Part shown: positions 17,842 to 27,690 of the stretch, piece by piece | Layout: each line of letters starts with the position of its first letter | Position numbering within the stretch: position 1 is the first letter of the stretch | From: Elusimicrobiota bacterium | GTDB taxonomy: Bacteria; Elusimicrobiota; Endomicrobiia; Endomicrobiales; Endomicrobiaceae | DNA: 42,124 bases | Assembly: GCA_017525905.1 (NCBI GenBank) | Contig: JAFXSD010000030.1 | Coordinates: 1 to 42,124, forward strand | Reading direction: 5' to 3' | Made by a program: the position numbers and the translations under genes | Notes under the pieces: model-generated | Told to the model about the DNA's origin: nothing | Database searches by the model: none | The model's input: the letters and a program-made list of their open reading frames with translations, nothing else

Positions 17842-19045
17842 ATTTTCCCTTTCTCATAAGTGCCTGAACTTTTGTCGGTAAACCGAACAAATTGATAAAT
17901 CCTTCAGCATCTTTTTGGTTATAAATTTCGTCTTTATCAAATGTTGCAAGCTCTTCCCAATATAAAGGATTTTTAGCTTTTCTTGAAACAACCTGCATAT
18001 TTCCTTTATAAAGTTTTACTGTTACTGAACCTGTAACATATTTCTGAGTTACATCTATAAATGCATCAAGAGCTTCTCTTAAAGGATTGAACCATAACCC
18101 GTTATATGCAAGTTCTGCATATTTGTGTGCTATCAATTCTTTATAGTGTGCCGTATCTCTGTCTATTGTCATAGATTCAAGTTCGTTATGTGCAAAGTAC
18201 AAGAGTGTTGCGGCGGGAGCTTCATAAACTCCTCTTGATTTCATACCTACTAGTCTGTTTTCAATTATATCTATTCTTCCTATACCGTTTGCACCTGCAA
18301 CTTCGTTAAGTTTTTGAACTAAAGATACAGGATCAAAAGATTTTCCGTTAATTGCTACAGGAATACCTTTAACAAAATCTATTTTTACATAAGTTGCTCT
18401 GTTGGGAGCATCTTTTGCAGATACCGTCATTTGGAACATATCTTCATCCCATTCGTTATCTGTATCTTCCAATACTCCGCCTTCATAAGAAATGTGCCAA
18501 AGATTTGCATCTGAAGAATAAGGTTTTGCTTTTGTTACAGGAACAGGAATTCCTCTTTTTTTAGCATAATCTATTGCATCGTTTCTTGATTTAATGTCCC
18601 AAATTCTCCAAGGAGCAATTATTTTTGCTTCAGGCATCAAAGCTTTAAAACCAAGCTCAAATCTTACCTGGTCGTTACCTTTACCTGTTGCACCGTGACA
18701 AATTGCATCTGCTTTTTCTTTCTTTGCTATTTCAACAATTTTCTTTGCGATTACAGGTCTTGCAAGAGATGTTCCCAACAAGTATCTGTTTTCATAAAGA
18801 GCATTAGCTTTTATTGCAGGGAAAATGTAGTCTGTTACAAACTCTTTTTTAGCATCTATAACATAACATTTTGAAGCGCCTGTTCTTCTTGCTTTTTCTT
18901 TAAGTCCGACAACTTCTTTATCTTGCCCTACATTTACACAACATGCAATAACTTCCGCATTATATGTTTCCTTTATCCAAGATAAAATGATGGATGTGTC
19001 AAGTCCGCCCGAATAGGCTACAACTACTTTTTTAATGTCTGCCAT
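17840..19045 (-). CDS. argG: Argininosuccinate synthase
   Basis: The gene encodes 401 residues, the family length. The enzyme joins citrulline and aspartate using ATP in arginine biosynthesis, in the cytoplasm. The N-terminal PP-loop is [16 protein letters not shown]. The ATP/citrulline motif [18 protein letters not shown] and [13 protein letters not shown] near residue 310 are present. Its start overlaps the end of argD by 22 bases, so argD-argG is a coupled pair. The other arginine genes are elsewhere. Confidence 0.96.
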   Translation of the reverse strand: MADIKKVVVAYSGGLDTSIILSWIKETYNAEVIACCVNVGQDKEVVGLKEKARRTGASKCYVIDAKKEFVTDYIFPAIKANALYENRYLLGTSLARPVIAKKIVEIAKKEKADAICHGATGKGNDQVRFELGFKALMPEAKIIAPWRIWDIKSRNDAIDYAKKRGIPVPVTKAKPYSSDANLWHISYEGGVLEDTDNEWDEDMFQMTVSAKDAPNRATYVKIDFVKGIPVAINGKSFDPVSLVQKLNEVAGANGIGRIDIIENRLVGMKSRGVYEAPAATLLYFAHNELESMTIDRDTAHYKELIAHKYAELAYNGLWFNPLREALDAFIDVTQKYVTGSVTVKLYKGNMQVVSRKAKNPLYWEELATFDKDEIYNQKDAEGFINLFGLPTKVQALMRKGK

Positions 19046-20226
19046 TTTATTGCATCCTCCAATATTTTAATTGCTTTATCAATATCTTTTTTAGTTATTA
19101 CAAAAGGCGGTAAAAACCTTAATACATTACCTTGTGTGCAGTTTATAAGAAGACCTTTTGCAATGCAAAATTCTACTATATCTTTACCGGCAAAATCAAG
19201 TTCAACACCTACCAAAAGTCCTAAATTTCTAACTTCTTTAATGCAGGAAAACTTTTTCTTTAATTCGTTCAACTTTTTAACGAAATATTTTGATTTGTCG
19301 GTAATATCTTTTAAAAGTTTCGGAGTTATTTGTTTTAATGTTGCAACGGCTGCCGCACAAGATACGGGGTTACCTCCGAAAGTTGAACCGTGATCACCGT
19401 AATTAAATACTTCGGCAACTTTTTTGTCTGCAACAACGGCACCTAACGGAAGTCCGTTAGCTATTGCCTTTGCAAGTGTAAAAATATCCGGCTTTATTCC
19501 GTAATATTGCCAGGCAAAAGTTTTACCGGTCCTTGCCAAACCGCACTGAATTTCGTCGCATATTAAAAGAAGATTTTTGTCGTCACAAAGTTTTCTTAAA
19601 TCTTTAACGAACTTTTTATCGGCGATATTTATTCCGCCTTCACCTTGTACCAACTCAATCATTACAGCTACCGTATTTTTGTTTATTAGCTTTTTTACCG
19701 AATCTATATTGTTAAACTCGGCAAAGACAAATTTTTCCTGCAAAGGTTTAAAAGGTATATGAAACTTTTCCTGACCTGTTGCTGCAAGAGTTGCAAGGGT
19801 TCTTCCGTGGAAAGAATTTTTAAATGCAATTATTTCGTACCTTTTGGTTCCGTCTTTTAAAGGATTATCGCTGCCCCACTTCCTTGCAATTTTTATTGCA
19901 CCTTCGTTAGCTTCCGCACCGGTATTTGCCAAGAAAACTCGGCCGTTTTTAAAAGATTTTTCAAGCAAAGCTTTTGCAACTTCAACTTGCGGCTTGGAAT
20001 AATAGACGTTGGAACAATGTACAAACAAATCCAACTGTTTTTTTATTGCAGAAATTACTGCAGGATTACCGTGTCCGAAACTGCAAACACTTATTCCGGA
20101 AAAAAAGTCCAAATATTTTTTGCCGTTTTCGTCCCAAACATATTGCCCTTTGGATTTTTTTACCGAAACATTATATCTTTTGTATGTTCTCATTAAATAT
20201 TTATTTTCTTGTTGTTGAGTATTCAT
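19024..20226 (-). CDS. argD: Acetylornithine aminotransferase (class III, PLP-dependent)
   Basis: The gene encodes 400 residues. The enzyme converts N-acetylglutamate semialdehyde to N-acetylornithine in arginine synthesis, and may double in lysine synthesis. Motifs: [57 protein letters not shown], the PLP lysine Lys253 in [15 protein letters not shown], and [14 protein letters not shown]. The adjacent argG supports ArgD over other class III aminotransferases. A ribosome site (AAGGAG) precedes the ATG. No ARG-box-like operator is obvious upstream. Confidence 0.92.
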   Translation of the reverse strand: MNTQQQENKYLMRTYKRYNVSVKKSKGQYVWDENGKKYLDFFSGISVCSFGHGNPAVISAIKKQLDLFVHCSNVYYSKPQVEVAKALLEKSFKNGRVFLANTGAEANEGAIKIARKWGSDNPLKDGTKRYEIIAFKNSFHGRTLATLAATGQEKFHIPFKPLQEKFVFAEFNNIDSVKKLINKNTVAVMIELVQGEGGINIADKKFVKDLRKLCDDKNLLLICDEIQCGLARTGKTFAWQYYGIKPDIFTLAKAIANGLPLGAVVADKKVAEVFNYGDHGSTFGGNPVSCAAAVATLKQITPKLLKDITDKSKYFVKKLNELKKKFSCIKEVRNLGLLVGVELDFAGKDIVEFCIAKGLLINCTQGNVLRFLPPFVITKKDIDKAIKILEDAIKWQTLKK

Positions 20227-20301
20227 TACATGCTCCTTTGCATATATGATAAATAAAATAACTTTAATATTTTACATATATTTTATTTATAAAACAATTA
20301 T

Positions 20302-20331
20302 TTGAGTATTATTTTTGATATATGATATAAT
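20302..20331 (+). promoter_or_regulatory. Promoter of the UvrD/PcrA helicase gene, near-leaderless
   Basis: TTGAGT (20302-20307), an 18-base spacer and an extended -10 TGATATAAT (ending 20331) lie 9 bases before the ATG at 20341. No ribosome site is present in the remaining bases, so the leader is 0-3 bases at most. Confidence 0.55.
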
Positions 20332-20340
20332 ACGACAATT

Positions 20341-22512
20341 ATGACTGTATCATTAGAAAATTTAAACAATTCACAAAAAGAAGCCGTTTTACATACTGAA
20401 GGTCCGCTGATAATTTTTGCAGGTGCCGGAACAGGCAAAACAAGAGTTATTACATATAGAATCGCATACCTTTTGGAACAAGGAATCAGACCGTACAACA
20501 TATTGGCAGTTACATTTACAAACAAAGCTGCAAACGAAATGAGAAAAAGAGTGAACGAGTTAACCGACAATATGGCTTTTGATGTAAGAGTATCCACATT
20601 TCATTCGTTTTGTCTTTATCTTTTGTCGTGTGAGGCAAAAAATTTCGGTATAGATCCGAACTTCCTTATATACGATATGGGCGAGCAGGTAAATGTTGTA
20701 AAAGAATGTATAAAAGAATTAAATCTCGATGATAAAAAGTTTAAACCTACATGGGTGGCAAACAGAATCAGCAGAGCAAAAGATGATTTGGACACCCCTC
20801 AAGATATGAACGATGATTGCCAAACAAAAGGTGACTTTTACGGAAAAACAGTATCGGCAATATACGAACTTTATCAAAAGAAATTAAAAACCTACAATGC
20901 TTTCGATTTCGGCGATTTAATTATGCAAACTGTTTTAAATTTGCAGGCAAATCCGGACATACTTTCAAAATATCAGGAAAAGTTTAAATATATTTTGGTG
21001 GACGAGTATCAAGATACCAATCATGCACAATATGTGTTAACAAAGATGTTAGCCGAAAAATATAAAAATATATGTGTTGTGGGAGATGACGATCAAAGTA
21101 TTTATTCTTGGCGCGGAGCGGATATAACAAATATTTTGGATTTTGAAAAAGATTATCCCGGTTGTACAACGGTTAAGCTTGAAGAAAATTATCGTTCCAC
21201 CCCGAAAATTCTTCAAAGAGCATGGAATGTAGTAAAAAATAATACGGGCAGAGTACCAAAACAGCTTTGGACAAATAACGAGGATAAAGGAAACATAAAT
21301 GTATTTCAAAATATGAACGAAAACGATGAAGCCGCCAGAGTTGTTGATATGATACTTATAAACAGAGAAAACGGATATAAACTTTCTGATTTTGCCGTTT
21401 TCTATAGAACAAATGCACAGTCCAGAGCTTTGGAAGATGCTTTAAGAAGGCAGGGTATAGCTTACAATATTGTAGGAACATTAAAGTTTTATGAAAGAGC
21501 CGAAATTAAAGATATTATGGCATATTTAAAACTTATACATAATCCCAACGATAATGTAAGTTTCAGAAGAGTGGTTAATGTTCCAAGGAGAGGTGTAGGA
21601 AAATCTTCTATGGACAAACTTGAAAGTTTTGCTGCATCTAAAGGAGTTTCTTTATATGAAGCATTAAAGTTTGCGGGAACGGATATTATTCCGAGAAGTT
21701 CACTTGCTGCGATGAACTCGTTTAGACAAATAATAGAAAAAAATGTGCTTACGAAATATGATAAGACAATAAAAGAAATTGTTGAAACCGTTATTGAAGA
21801 TTCCGGATATATAAGAGAATTGGAACTTACAGACAGTCCGGAAAATAAAAACAGAATAGAAAATATACAAGAGTTTGTTTCGGCTGTTGAAGATTTTGAA
21901 AGAAGATCTCCCGATAGATCACTCGCGGGATACTTATCACAGGTAGCACTTGTTACCGATATAGATTCTTGGCAGGACAGTGAAGATAAAGTTACACTTA
22001 TGACTCTCCATTTAGCTAAGGGATTAGAGTTTAAAAATGTGTTTATAGTAGGTCTTGAAGAAGGTCTTTTCCCTATAGGCGAATCTGCTTACGATGAACA
22101 GGAACTGGAAGAAGAAAGAAGATTAATGTATGTCGGTATGACAAGAGCCAAAGAAAATTTATATATGACTTGGGCAACCGAAAGAACTGTTTTTGGTAAA
22201 ACCAAATGGAATATGCCTTCAAGATTTTTGTTGGAAGCGGGTTTTACGGAACAACTTTCTAACAGGGCAGCAAGAAATGTTATAAACAATATTTCATATG
22301 TTCCCAAAGAAGAGATAACATATGAACCGTTGGAAAAAGTTGATGACAGCCCTTACCAAATAGGAACGATCGTTTCTCATCAAGTTTTCGGTAACGGGAA
22401 AATAATAGAAAAAAGCGGATCCGGTGACAATTTGAAATTAGTTATATTATTTTCAAACGGTAACTGGAAAAAACTGTTGGCAAAATTTGCAAATCTCACC
22501 ATAATAAAATAG
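20341..22512 (+). CDS. pcrA: UvrD/PcrA-family 3'-5' DNA helicase
   Basis: The gene encodes 723 residues, the normal length for superfamily 1A helicases that act in nucleotide excision repair, replication restart and RecA removal. The motifs in order are: LNNSQKEAV (Q motif), GAGTGKTRVITYR (Walker A), TFTNKAANEM, VDEYQDTNHAQY (Walker B), GDDDQSIYSWRGA, RSTPKIL, LMTLHLAKGLEFKNVF and RRLMYVGMTRAKE. The C-terminal segment with IGTIVSHQVFGNGKII is the Tudor-like RNA-polymerase-binding extension seen in PcrA. Confidence in the helicase is very high; naming PcrA rather than UvrD rests on general resemblance. Confidence 0.93.
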   Translation: MTVSLENLNNSQKEAVLHTEGPLIIFAGAGTGKTRVITYRIAYLLEQGIRPYNILAVTFTNKAANEMRKRVNELTDNMAFDVRVSTFHSFCLYLLSCEAKNFGIDPNFLIYDMGEQVNVVKECIKELNLDDKKFKPTWVANRISRAKDDLDTPQDMNDDCQTKGDFYGKTVSAIYELYQKKLKTYNAFDFGDLIMQTVLNLQANPDILSKYQEKFKYILVDEYQDTNHAQYVLTKMLAEKYKNICVVGDDDQSIYSWRGADITNILDFEKDYPGCTTVKLEENYRSTPKILQRAWNVVKNNTGRVPKQLWTNNEDKGNINVFQNMNENDEAARVVDMILINRENGYKLSDFAVFYRTNAQSRALEDALRRQGIAYNIVGTLKFYERAEIKDIMAYLKLIHNPNDNVSFRRVVNVPRRGVGKSSMDKLESFAASKGVSLYEALKFAGTDIIPRSSLAAMNSFRQIIEKNVLTKYDKTIKEIVETVIEDSGYIRELELTDSPENKNRIENIQEFVSAVEDFERRSPDRSLAGYLSQVALVTDIDSWQDSEDKVTLMTLHLAKGLEFKNVFIVGLEEGLFPIGESAYDEQELEEERRLMYVGMTRAKENLYMTWATERTVFGKTKWNMPSRFLLEAGFTEQLSNRAARNVINNISYVPKEEITYEPLEKVDDSPYQIGTIVSHQVFGNGKIIEKSGSGDNLKLVILFSNGNWKKLLAKFANLTIIK

Positions 22513-22522
22513 TAAAAATTTA

Positions 22523-22551
22523 TTGAAAAATAATATAAAAAAGATTAAAAT
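22523..22551 (+). promoter_or_regulatory. Candidate promoter of the secreted repeat protein
   Basis: TTGAAA (22523-22528), 17 bases, TAAAAT (22546-22551), giving a leader of about 30 bases with the ribosome site AGGAGAAA before ATG 22589. AT-richness makes chance matches likely. Confidence 0.4.
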
Positions 22552-22588
22552 ATAAAGTGATATTTAAGAATTCGAAACAGGAGAAAGC

Positions 22589-25500
22589 ATGAAGAAATTT
22601 TTTGCAGCTTGCATATCCGTTTTTGCTTGTTTGTTTATATATGGATTTTCTTTTGCGGAAACGGTATCGATAAGCGGTGCTGTTACAAATTTTTCGTCAT
22701 CTTCAAATTTGGCTCTCGATGATATTACTATTGAAATTACCGGAACAATGAATTTTCAGGTAAAAACCGGCAAAAACGGGAAGTATAAAATATCCGGGCT
22801 TGAAAAAGGCGGGACTTACACATTAACCGTATCGAAACCGGGATACGATTTTGCTCCTGTCACAAAACTGTTTGAAAATTTAGGAAAGAATGAAACAAAC
22901 CAAAATTTTTCAGTCGAGAGTGTAAAATTTTCGATAAGCGGTAAAGTTGTTTTCGGCGGGAAACCTTTAAAAGGTGTTGCTGTTACGATAAACGACGATC
23001 CGACAAAATATTATACCGATGCAAACGGTGACTACATTATAGACATTGCGGAAACAAAAGGTCCTTACGAAGTAAAAGTTATTTCCGATGAATATTATTT
23101 TGAACCTTTTACCATAAATTCTTTGAAAGAAAGTATTGTGCATGATTTTAGAAAAGATATTGCTATTTCCGGGCGAGTAGTTTCTTTAGGTGAAGGTGTT
23201 CCGGGACTGGAAGTTGATATCAACGGTTCCAAATATATAACTGATGAAAACGGTTATTACAAGGTGGAATCCGCTGTTGCAAACACTGATTATGTGATAA
23301 AAATTGCCGATAACAATTTTTTCTCTTCACCGAAATCAATACCTATAAAAAAAATAACCAAAAGCAGAGAACATCTCGATTTTGATGTAACCGGGCAATT
23401 TTCGGGGAAAGTGGTTTATAACGGAAAACCTTTTAAAAATGTGACGGTTGAAATAAGTGACAGAGATTCTGTTGTCGGAACGGATGATGTACATAAAGAA
23501 TATAAAACAGATTCTCACGGAACATTCAAAATTGCAAATTTAGGTTTAACCAAACATTATAGAATTTCAGTATCAAACGAAGGTTACACTTTTGAGCCCA
23601 GAGAAAAAATTATTGATTCTCTGGTGATAGATTCGGCTTACCAAACATTTGTTGCCGAAAGAGAAGAATTTGATTTGTCCGTTAAAGAAGATGAAAGTAA
23701 TGATTTTAATAGTTTAGAACAACAAATAGCAGAAAAGAAAGAACAATTAAGGCTTGCTAAAGAAGAAAAAGAGAGAATAAAAGCTGAAAAAGAAGAAGAG
23801 TTAAGACTTGCAAAAGAAGAGAAAGAAAGAGCCAAACAGGAAGCTAAAGCACAGGCACAATTTGATGCGGAATTAAAGAAATTGGAAAAGGAAGAAAAAG
23901 CAAGAATATTAGCTGAAGAAAAAGAAAGACAAAAAGCCGAAAAGCAGGCCAAACTCGAAGAAGCCAAAGCGGAAAAAGAAAGAATAAAAGCAGAAAAAGA
24001 AGAAGAGTTAAGACTTGCAAAGGAAGAGAAAGAAAAAGCAAGACGGGAAGCCAAAGCAGATGCACTGTTTACTGCGGAATTAAAGAAATTGGAAGCAGAA
24101 GAAAAAGCAAGAATATTGGCTGAAGAAAAAGAAAGAAAAGCAGCCGAAAAGCAAGCCAAACTTGAAGAAGCCAAAGCGGAAAAAGAAAGAATAAAAGCAG
24201 AAAAAGAAGAAATATTAAGACTTGCAAAGGAAGAGAAAGAAAAAGCAAGACGGGAAGCCAAAGCAGATGCATTGTTTACTGCGGAACTAAAGAAATTGGA
24301 AAAGGAAGAAAAAGCAAGAATATTGGCTGAAGAAAAAGAAAGACAAAAAGCTGAAAAGCAGGCCAAACTTGAAGAAGCCAAAGCAGAAAAAGAAAGAATA
24401 AAAGCGGAAAAAGAAGAAGAGTTAAGACTTGCAAAGGAAGAGAAAGAAAGAGCCAAAGAAGAGGCCAAAGAGCAAGCACGATTAGCATTAGAACTTAAAA
24501 AGATGGAAGCAGAAGAAAAAGCAATGGCTTTAGCTGAAGAAAAAGAAAGAAAAGAAGCTGAAAAACAGGCAAAAATAGAAGAAGCCAAAGCGGAAAAAGA
24601 AAGAATAAAAGCAGAAAAAGAAGAACAGCTAAGGCTTGCCAAAGAAGAAATGGAAAGTCGATTAGCTGAGAAACAAGCAAAGCTTGAAGAAGCAAAAGCA
24701 GAGAAAGAAAGAATAAAAGCAGAAAAAGAAGAGCAGATAAGACTTGCCAAAGAAGAAAAAGAAAAAGCCAAACAGGATGCCAAAGAGCAAGCACGATTAG
24801 CATTAGAACTTAAAAAAATGGAAGCAGAAGAAAAAGCAATGGCTTTGGCCGAAGAAAAAGAAAGAAAAGAAGCTGAAAAACAGGCAAAGCTTGAAGAAGC
24901 CAAAGCGGAAAAAGAAAGAATAAAAGCAGAAAAAGAAGAACAACTAAGACTTGCCAGAGAAGAAAAAGAAAGACGATTAGCTGAAATGAAAGCAAGGCTT
25001 GAAGAAGCCAAAGCGGAAAAAGAAGAAGAGTTAAGACTTGCCAAAGAAGAAAAAGAAAAAGCCAAACAGGAATCCGCAGATCAGGCACGATTGGCATTAG
25101 AACTTAAGAAAATGGAAGCAGAAGAAAAGGCAAGAGTTTTAGCCGATGAGAAAGAGAAAAAAGAGGCTGAAAATCAAGTAAAGATAGAAGAAGCCAAAGC
25201 GGAAAAAGAAAGAATAGCAGCCGAAAAACAAGCAAGGCTTGAAGAAGCCAAAGCGGAAAAAGAAGAACAATTAAGACTTGCTAAAGAAGAAAAAGAGAGA
25301 TTGAAATCGGAAAAAGAAGAACAGAAAAAATTGGCTAAAGAGATAGAAAAAGAAAAAGAAGACAGAATTGAAGAAGCAAAAGCTCTTTTAATGAAACAAA
25401 ATAAGAAAAAAGGTAAATTTTTTATACAAGGAAGAATTTTAAAATCTAAATACGGTTTGAAAGGTGTTCAAGTAAGATTATTGTTGGAAAACGAGGAAAA

Positions 25501-25708
25501 AATATATTTAACCGATAAAAACGGTTATTACAAAATATCAGATTTGGAAGAAGGCGGAAACTATTTGGTAACGGTTCTTTCCGGTAAAGAAGTTTATAAT
25601 TTATCTCCCAAATCGAGAACATATAAGAATTTATCTGCAAACATGACAGATCAAAATTTTTATGCTATCGAAAAAATTATTGTTACTAAGAGAAAAGATA
25701 CAAAATAG
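22589..25708 (+). CDS. Secreted protein with transthyretin-like domains flanking a long charged alpha-helical repeat
   Basis: The gene encodes 1039 residues. A signal peptide (about 1-23) ends at FSFA. Residues about 25-355 contain four consecutive carboxypeptidase-regulatory/transthyretin-like beta domains, each with the pattern SGxV, K-GVxVxI, TDxNGxYxI and YxVxxxxxxYxFxP. From about 375 to 935 comes an unbroken E/K/A/R-rich segment with almost no Pro or Gly, built of imperfect 69-residue units (each starts LRLAKEEKE and ends KAEKERIKAEKEE) plus partial units. The i/i+4 E-K/R pattern suits a single alpha helix; at 0.15 nm per residue about 560 residues would span roughly 84 nm. A last transthyretin-like domain (about 945-1030) ends the protein. 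No LPXTG, lipobox or outer-membrane anchor is seen. A structural role as an envelope spacer, stalk or adhesin is inferred. Confidence 0.88.
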   Translation: MKKFFAACISVFACLFIYGFSFAETVSISGAVTNFSSSSNLALDDITIEITGTMNFQVKTGKNGKYKISGLEKGGTYTLTVSKPGYDFAPVTKLFENLGKNETNQNFSVESVKFSISGKVVFGGKPLKGVAVTINDDPTKYYTDANGDYIIDIAETKGPYEVKVISDEYYFEPFTINSLKESIVHDFRKDIAISGRVVSLGEGVPGLEVDINGSKYITDENGYYKVESAVANTDYVIKIADNNFFSSPKSIPIKKITKSREHLDFDVTGQFSGKVVYNGKPFKNVTVEISDRDSVVGTDDVHKEYKTDSHGTFKIANLGLTKHYRISVSNEGYTFEPREKIIDSLVIDSAYQTFVAEREEFDLSVKEDESNDFNSLEQQIAEKKEQLRLAKEEKERIKAEKEEELRLAKEEKERAKQEAKAQAQFDAELKKLEKEEKARILAEEKERQKAEKQAKLEEAKAEKERIKAEKEEELRLAKEEKEKARREAKADALFTAELKKLEAEEKARILAEEKERKAAEKQAKLEEAKAEKERIKAEKEEILRLAKEEKEKARREAKADALFTAELKKLEKEEKARILAEEKERQKAEKQAKLEEAKAEKERIKAEKEEELRLAKEEKERAKEEAKEQARLALELKKMEAEEKAMALAEEKERKEAEKQAKIEEAKAEKERIKAEKEEQLRLAKEEMESRLAEKQAKLEEAKAEKERIKAEKEEQIRLAKEEKEKAKQDAKEQARLALELKKMEAEEKAMALAEEKERKEAEKQAKLEEAKAEKERIKAEKEEQLRLAREEKERRLAEMKARLEEAKAEKEEELRLAKEEKEKAKQESADQARLALELKKMEAEEKARVLADEKEKKEAENQVKIEEAKAEKERIAAEKQARLEEAKAEKEEQLRLAKEEKERLKSEKEEQKKLAKEIEKEKEDRIEEAKALLMKQNKKKGKFFIQGRILKSKYGLKGVQVRLLLENEEKIYLTDKNGYYKISDLEEGGNYLVTVLSGKEVYNLSPKSRTYKNLSANMTDQNFYAIEKIIVTKRKDTK
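23730..25370 (+). repeat. Tandem imperfect 207-bp coding repeats (69-residue helical units)
   Basis: Near-identical units recur at 207-bp spacing (for example around 24003, 24210 and 24420), interrupted by truncated units of 36 and 29 codons. The units mostly differ by synonymous or conservative changes, consistent with unequal crossing-over. Repeat number is likely to vary between strains. Confidence 0.85.
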
Positions 25709-25743
25709 AATAAAAAATAATAATGGTTTTATAAAAAAGTTAA

Positions 25744-26829
25744 ATGAAAATTATAAATGTAAAGTTGAAACAAAATTCATATCCTATAATATTGTCGAAC
25801 AGTTATGCGGATTTGTTATCGAAAGTCAAAAAATTTTCACCCGAAAAGAAAATATTCATTATTACCGACACCAATGTCTCAAAAATATATTTGAAGGAGA
25901 TACTTTCTTTATTAAAAAAAGAAAATTTTATTGTCGAACGGTTTGCTTTTGAAGCCGGTGAAAAATCAAAAAATATAAACACGTTAACAAAGATATACAA
26001 CTATGCTTTAAAAATAGGTATAGACAGAAAATATACGGTTATTGCTTTAGGCGGCGGAGTGGTGGGTGACACTGCAGGACTTTTTGCTTCTACATATATG
26101 AGAGGTTTAAAATTTGTTCAAATGCCTACATCTTTGCTTGCAATGGTGGATTCTTCAATCGGCGGTAAAACCGGTATAGATTTGGAAGGCGGTAAAAATA
26201 TAGTCGGGACTTTTTATCAACCTAAATTTGTTTATATAAATTCAAATTTTATTAAAACATTGAAATCCGAACATATACAAAACGGCATGGGGGAAGTAAT
26301 TAAGTATGCAATTACTTTCAGTAATAAATTTTTTAATGAATTGGAAACAATATTAAACAAATCAATTGTAAGTAAAAAGGATTTCGATAAAATTATTTAT
26401 GAATCTTGTAAATTTAAAGCAAAAATAGTTGAAGAAGATGAAAAAGAAAGAAAAGGTGTAAGAGAGCTTTTAAATTTCGGGCATACTTTCGGGCATGCAT
26501 TGGAAACCGCAACTAAATACAAAAAATATTTGCATGGTGAAGCCGTAGTGATAGGTATGTTGTTTGTTGCGGAATTGTCAAACAGAATTAAATTTTGTAC
26601 CGAACAAACAAAACAAAAAATAAAAGAAATAGTCGTTAATGCAGGTTTTAACACTGAAATAAAGTTAAAAACAGATGCTAAGACTCTGCTTGAGCTTATG
26701 AAAAAGGATAAAAAATCCGTTTCTAAAAAAATAAGGTTTGTTTTGCCGGAAAAAATAGGTAAAGCCAGAACCGGTATGGAAATAGATGATAATATAATTT
26801 TAAATACGATAAAGGATTTTATAAAATGA
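25744..26829 (+). CDS. aroB: 3-dehydroquinate synthase
   Basis: The gene encodes 361 residues, the family length. The enzyme is NAD+- and metal-dependent and cyclises DAHP to 3-dehydroquinate, step two of the shikimate pathway. Motifs: the NAD site region [41 protein letters not shown], the metal ligands in [10 protein letters not shown] and [11 protein letters not shown], and [10 protein letters not shown]. No strong ribosome site precedes the ATG; it lies 35 bases after the repeat-protein stop without an intervening terminator. The last four bases overlap the aroQ start (ATGA), so aroB-aroQ are translationally coupled. Confidence 0.95.
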   Translation: MKIINVKLKQNSYPIILSNSYADLLSKVKKFSPEKKIFIITDTNVSKIYLKEILSLLKKENFIVERFAFEAGEKSKNINTLTKIYNYALKIGIDRKYTVIALGGGVVGDTAGLFASTYMRGLKFVQMPTSLLAMVDSSIGGKTGIDLEGGKNIVGTFYQPKFVYINSNFIKTLKSEHIQNGMGEVIKYAITFSNKFFNELETILNKSIVSKKDFDKIIYESCKFKAKIVEEDEKERKGVRELLNFGHTFGHALETATKYKKYLHGEAVVIGMLFVAELSNRIKFCTEQTKQKIKEIVVNAGFNTEIKLKTDAKTLLELMKKDKKSVSKKIRFVLPEKIGKARTGMEIDDNIILNTIKDFIK

Positions 26830-27251
26830 AAAAAATATTGATAATTAACGGACCGAACTTAAATTTGTTGGGAACAAGAGAACCTGAAATTTACGGAAAA
26901 ACTACTTTGAAAACCATTGAACAAGCTTTAAAAGAAAAAGCTGAAAAATTAAATGTTGAAATTGAATGTTTTCAATCTAATATCGAAGGTGAAATAATAA
27001 ACAAAATACATTCGGCAAAAAATGTTTTTGATGCAATAATAATAAATCCTGCGGCATACACACATACTTCCGTTGCAATAAGGGATGCTTTCAGTTCCGT
27101 TAAAATACCTGCAATAGAAGTTCATATTTCCAATGTATATTCAAGAGAAGATTTCAGACACAACTCTTTAATAGCTCCGGTTTTGATTGGACAAATATCC
27201 GGACTTGGCGTTGACGGATATTTATTGGCTTTGGAATTTTTTGCAAAATAA
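26826..27251 (+). CDS. aroQ: 3-dehydroquinate dehydratase, type II
   Basis: The gene encodes 141 residues, the usual size of the dodecameric type II enzyme that dehydrates 3-dehydroquinate to 3-dehydroshikimate. Motifs: [18 protein letters not shown] with the catalytic Tyr and flexible-loop Arg, [15 protein letters not shown], and [17 protein letters not shown] with the conserved His. It directly follows aroB with a four-base overlap, giving consecutive pathway steps in one transcript. Confidence 0.95.
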   Translation: MKKILIINGPNLNLLGTREPEIYGKTTLKTIEQALKEKAEKLNVEIECFQSNIEGEIINKIHSAKNVFDAIIINPAAYTHTSVAIRDAFSSVKIPAIEVHISNVYSREDFRHNSLIAPVLIGQISGLGVDGYLLALEFFAK

Positions 27252-27273
27252 AAAATTTTAATTTATAAAAATA

Positions 27274-27311
27274 AAAAGCACTCTGTCTTTTTTGACAGAG
27301 TGCCTTTTTTT
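27274..27311 (+). terminator. Bidirectional terminator between aroQ and the cold-shock gene
   Basis: GCACTCTGTC (27278-27287) pairs with GACAGAGTGC (27294-27303) around six T, with A and T runs on both flanks. It can end both aroBQ (plus) and the cold-shock gene (minus). Confidence 0.9.
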
Positions 27312-27329
27312 ATTTTGTGCTAGCTAAAA

Positions 27330-27533
27330 TTATATTTTTCTTATGTTAGCTGCTTTAGGACCTTTTTCAGATTCTACAACATCAAATTCAACTTTGTCGC
27401 CTTCAGCAAGAGATTTAAAACCTTCTGCTTGAACTGCTGAATAATGTGCGAATACATCTCCTGAACCGTCATCATTGGAAATGAATCCATAACCTTTCTG
27501 GTCGTTAAACCATTTTACTTTACCTTGTGCCAT
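27330..27533 (-). CDS. Cold-shock domain protein (CspA family)
   Basis: The gene encodes 67 residues, a single OB-fold RNA-binding domain. RNP1 appears as KGYGFI and RNP2 as DVFAHY (commonly DVFVHF; here Ala and Tyr substitute). KVKWFNDQ at the start and GPKAANI at the end are typical. These proteins melt mRNA secondary structure in the cold or act as general RNA chaperones. A strong ribosome site (AAGGAG) lies 8 bases before ATG, and a roughly 65-base leader with a small hairpin suggests post-transcriptional control. Confidence 0.95.
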   Translation of the reverse strand: MAQGKVKWFNDQKGYGFISNDDGSGDVFAHYSAVQAEGFKSLAEGDKVEFDVVESEKGPKAANIRKI

Positions 27534-27554
27534 TTACTTCTACTCCTTATTTAT

Positions 27555-27634
27555 AGTCCGATCAGGACTTTTTTAATACGAACTATCTTTGTAGCTCGTT
27601 GATATATTTAAGTATTTATTGACTGATTTGTCAA
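27555..27634 (-). promoter_or_regulatory. Cold-shock gene promoter and leader hairpin
   Basis: On the minus strand TTGACA (27629-27634), 17 bases, TTAAAT (27606-27611). The leader contains a 5-bp hairpin AGTCC/GGACT (27555-27569) followed by the ribosome site. Cold-shock mRNAs often have structured leaders; this one is short. Confidence 0.5.
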
Positions 27635-27690
27635 TAGTTTATAAAAATCTTTTTCTCGTTTTATATTATAATTTGTCTCGGGCACTTGTC

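Noticed and set aside
23638..25065. Long minus-strand open frame (475 codons) opposite the repeat protein
   Set aside because: It is the mirror of the E/K/A repeat codons (giving a Ser/Ala/Phe-rich string), has no promoter or ribosome site, and lies inside a clear gene with a signal peptide.
23730..25370. Possible CRISPR-like or satellite array
   Set aside because: The 207-bp units are in frame, contiguous and protein-coding with no unique spacers.
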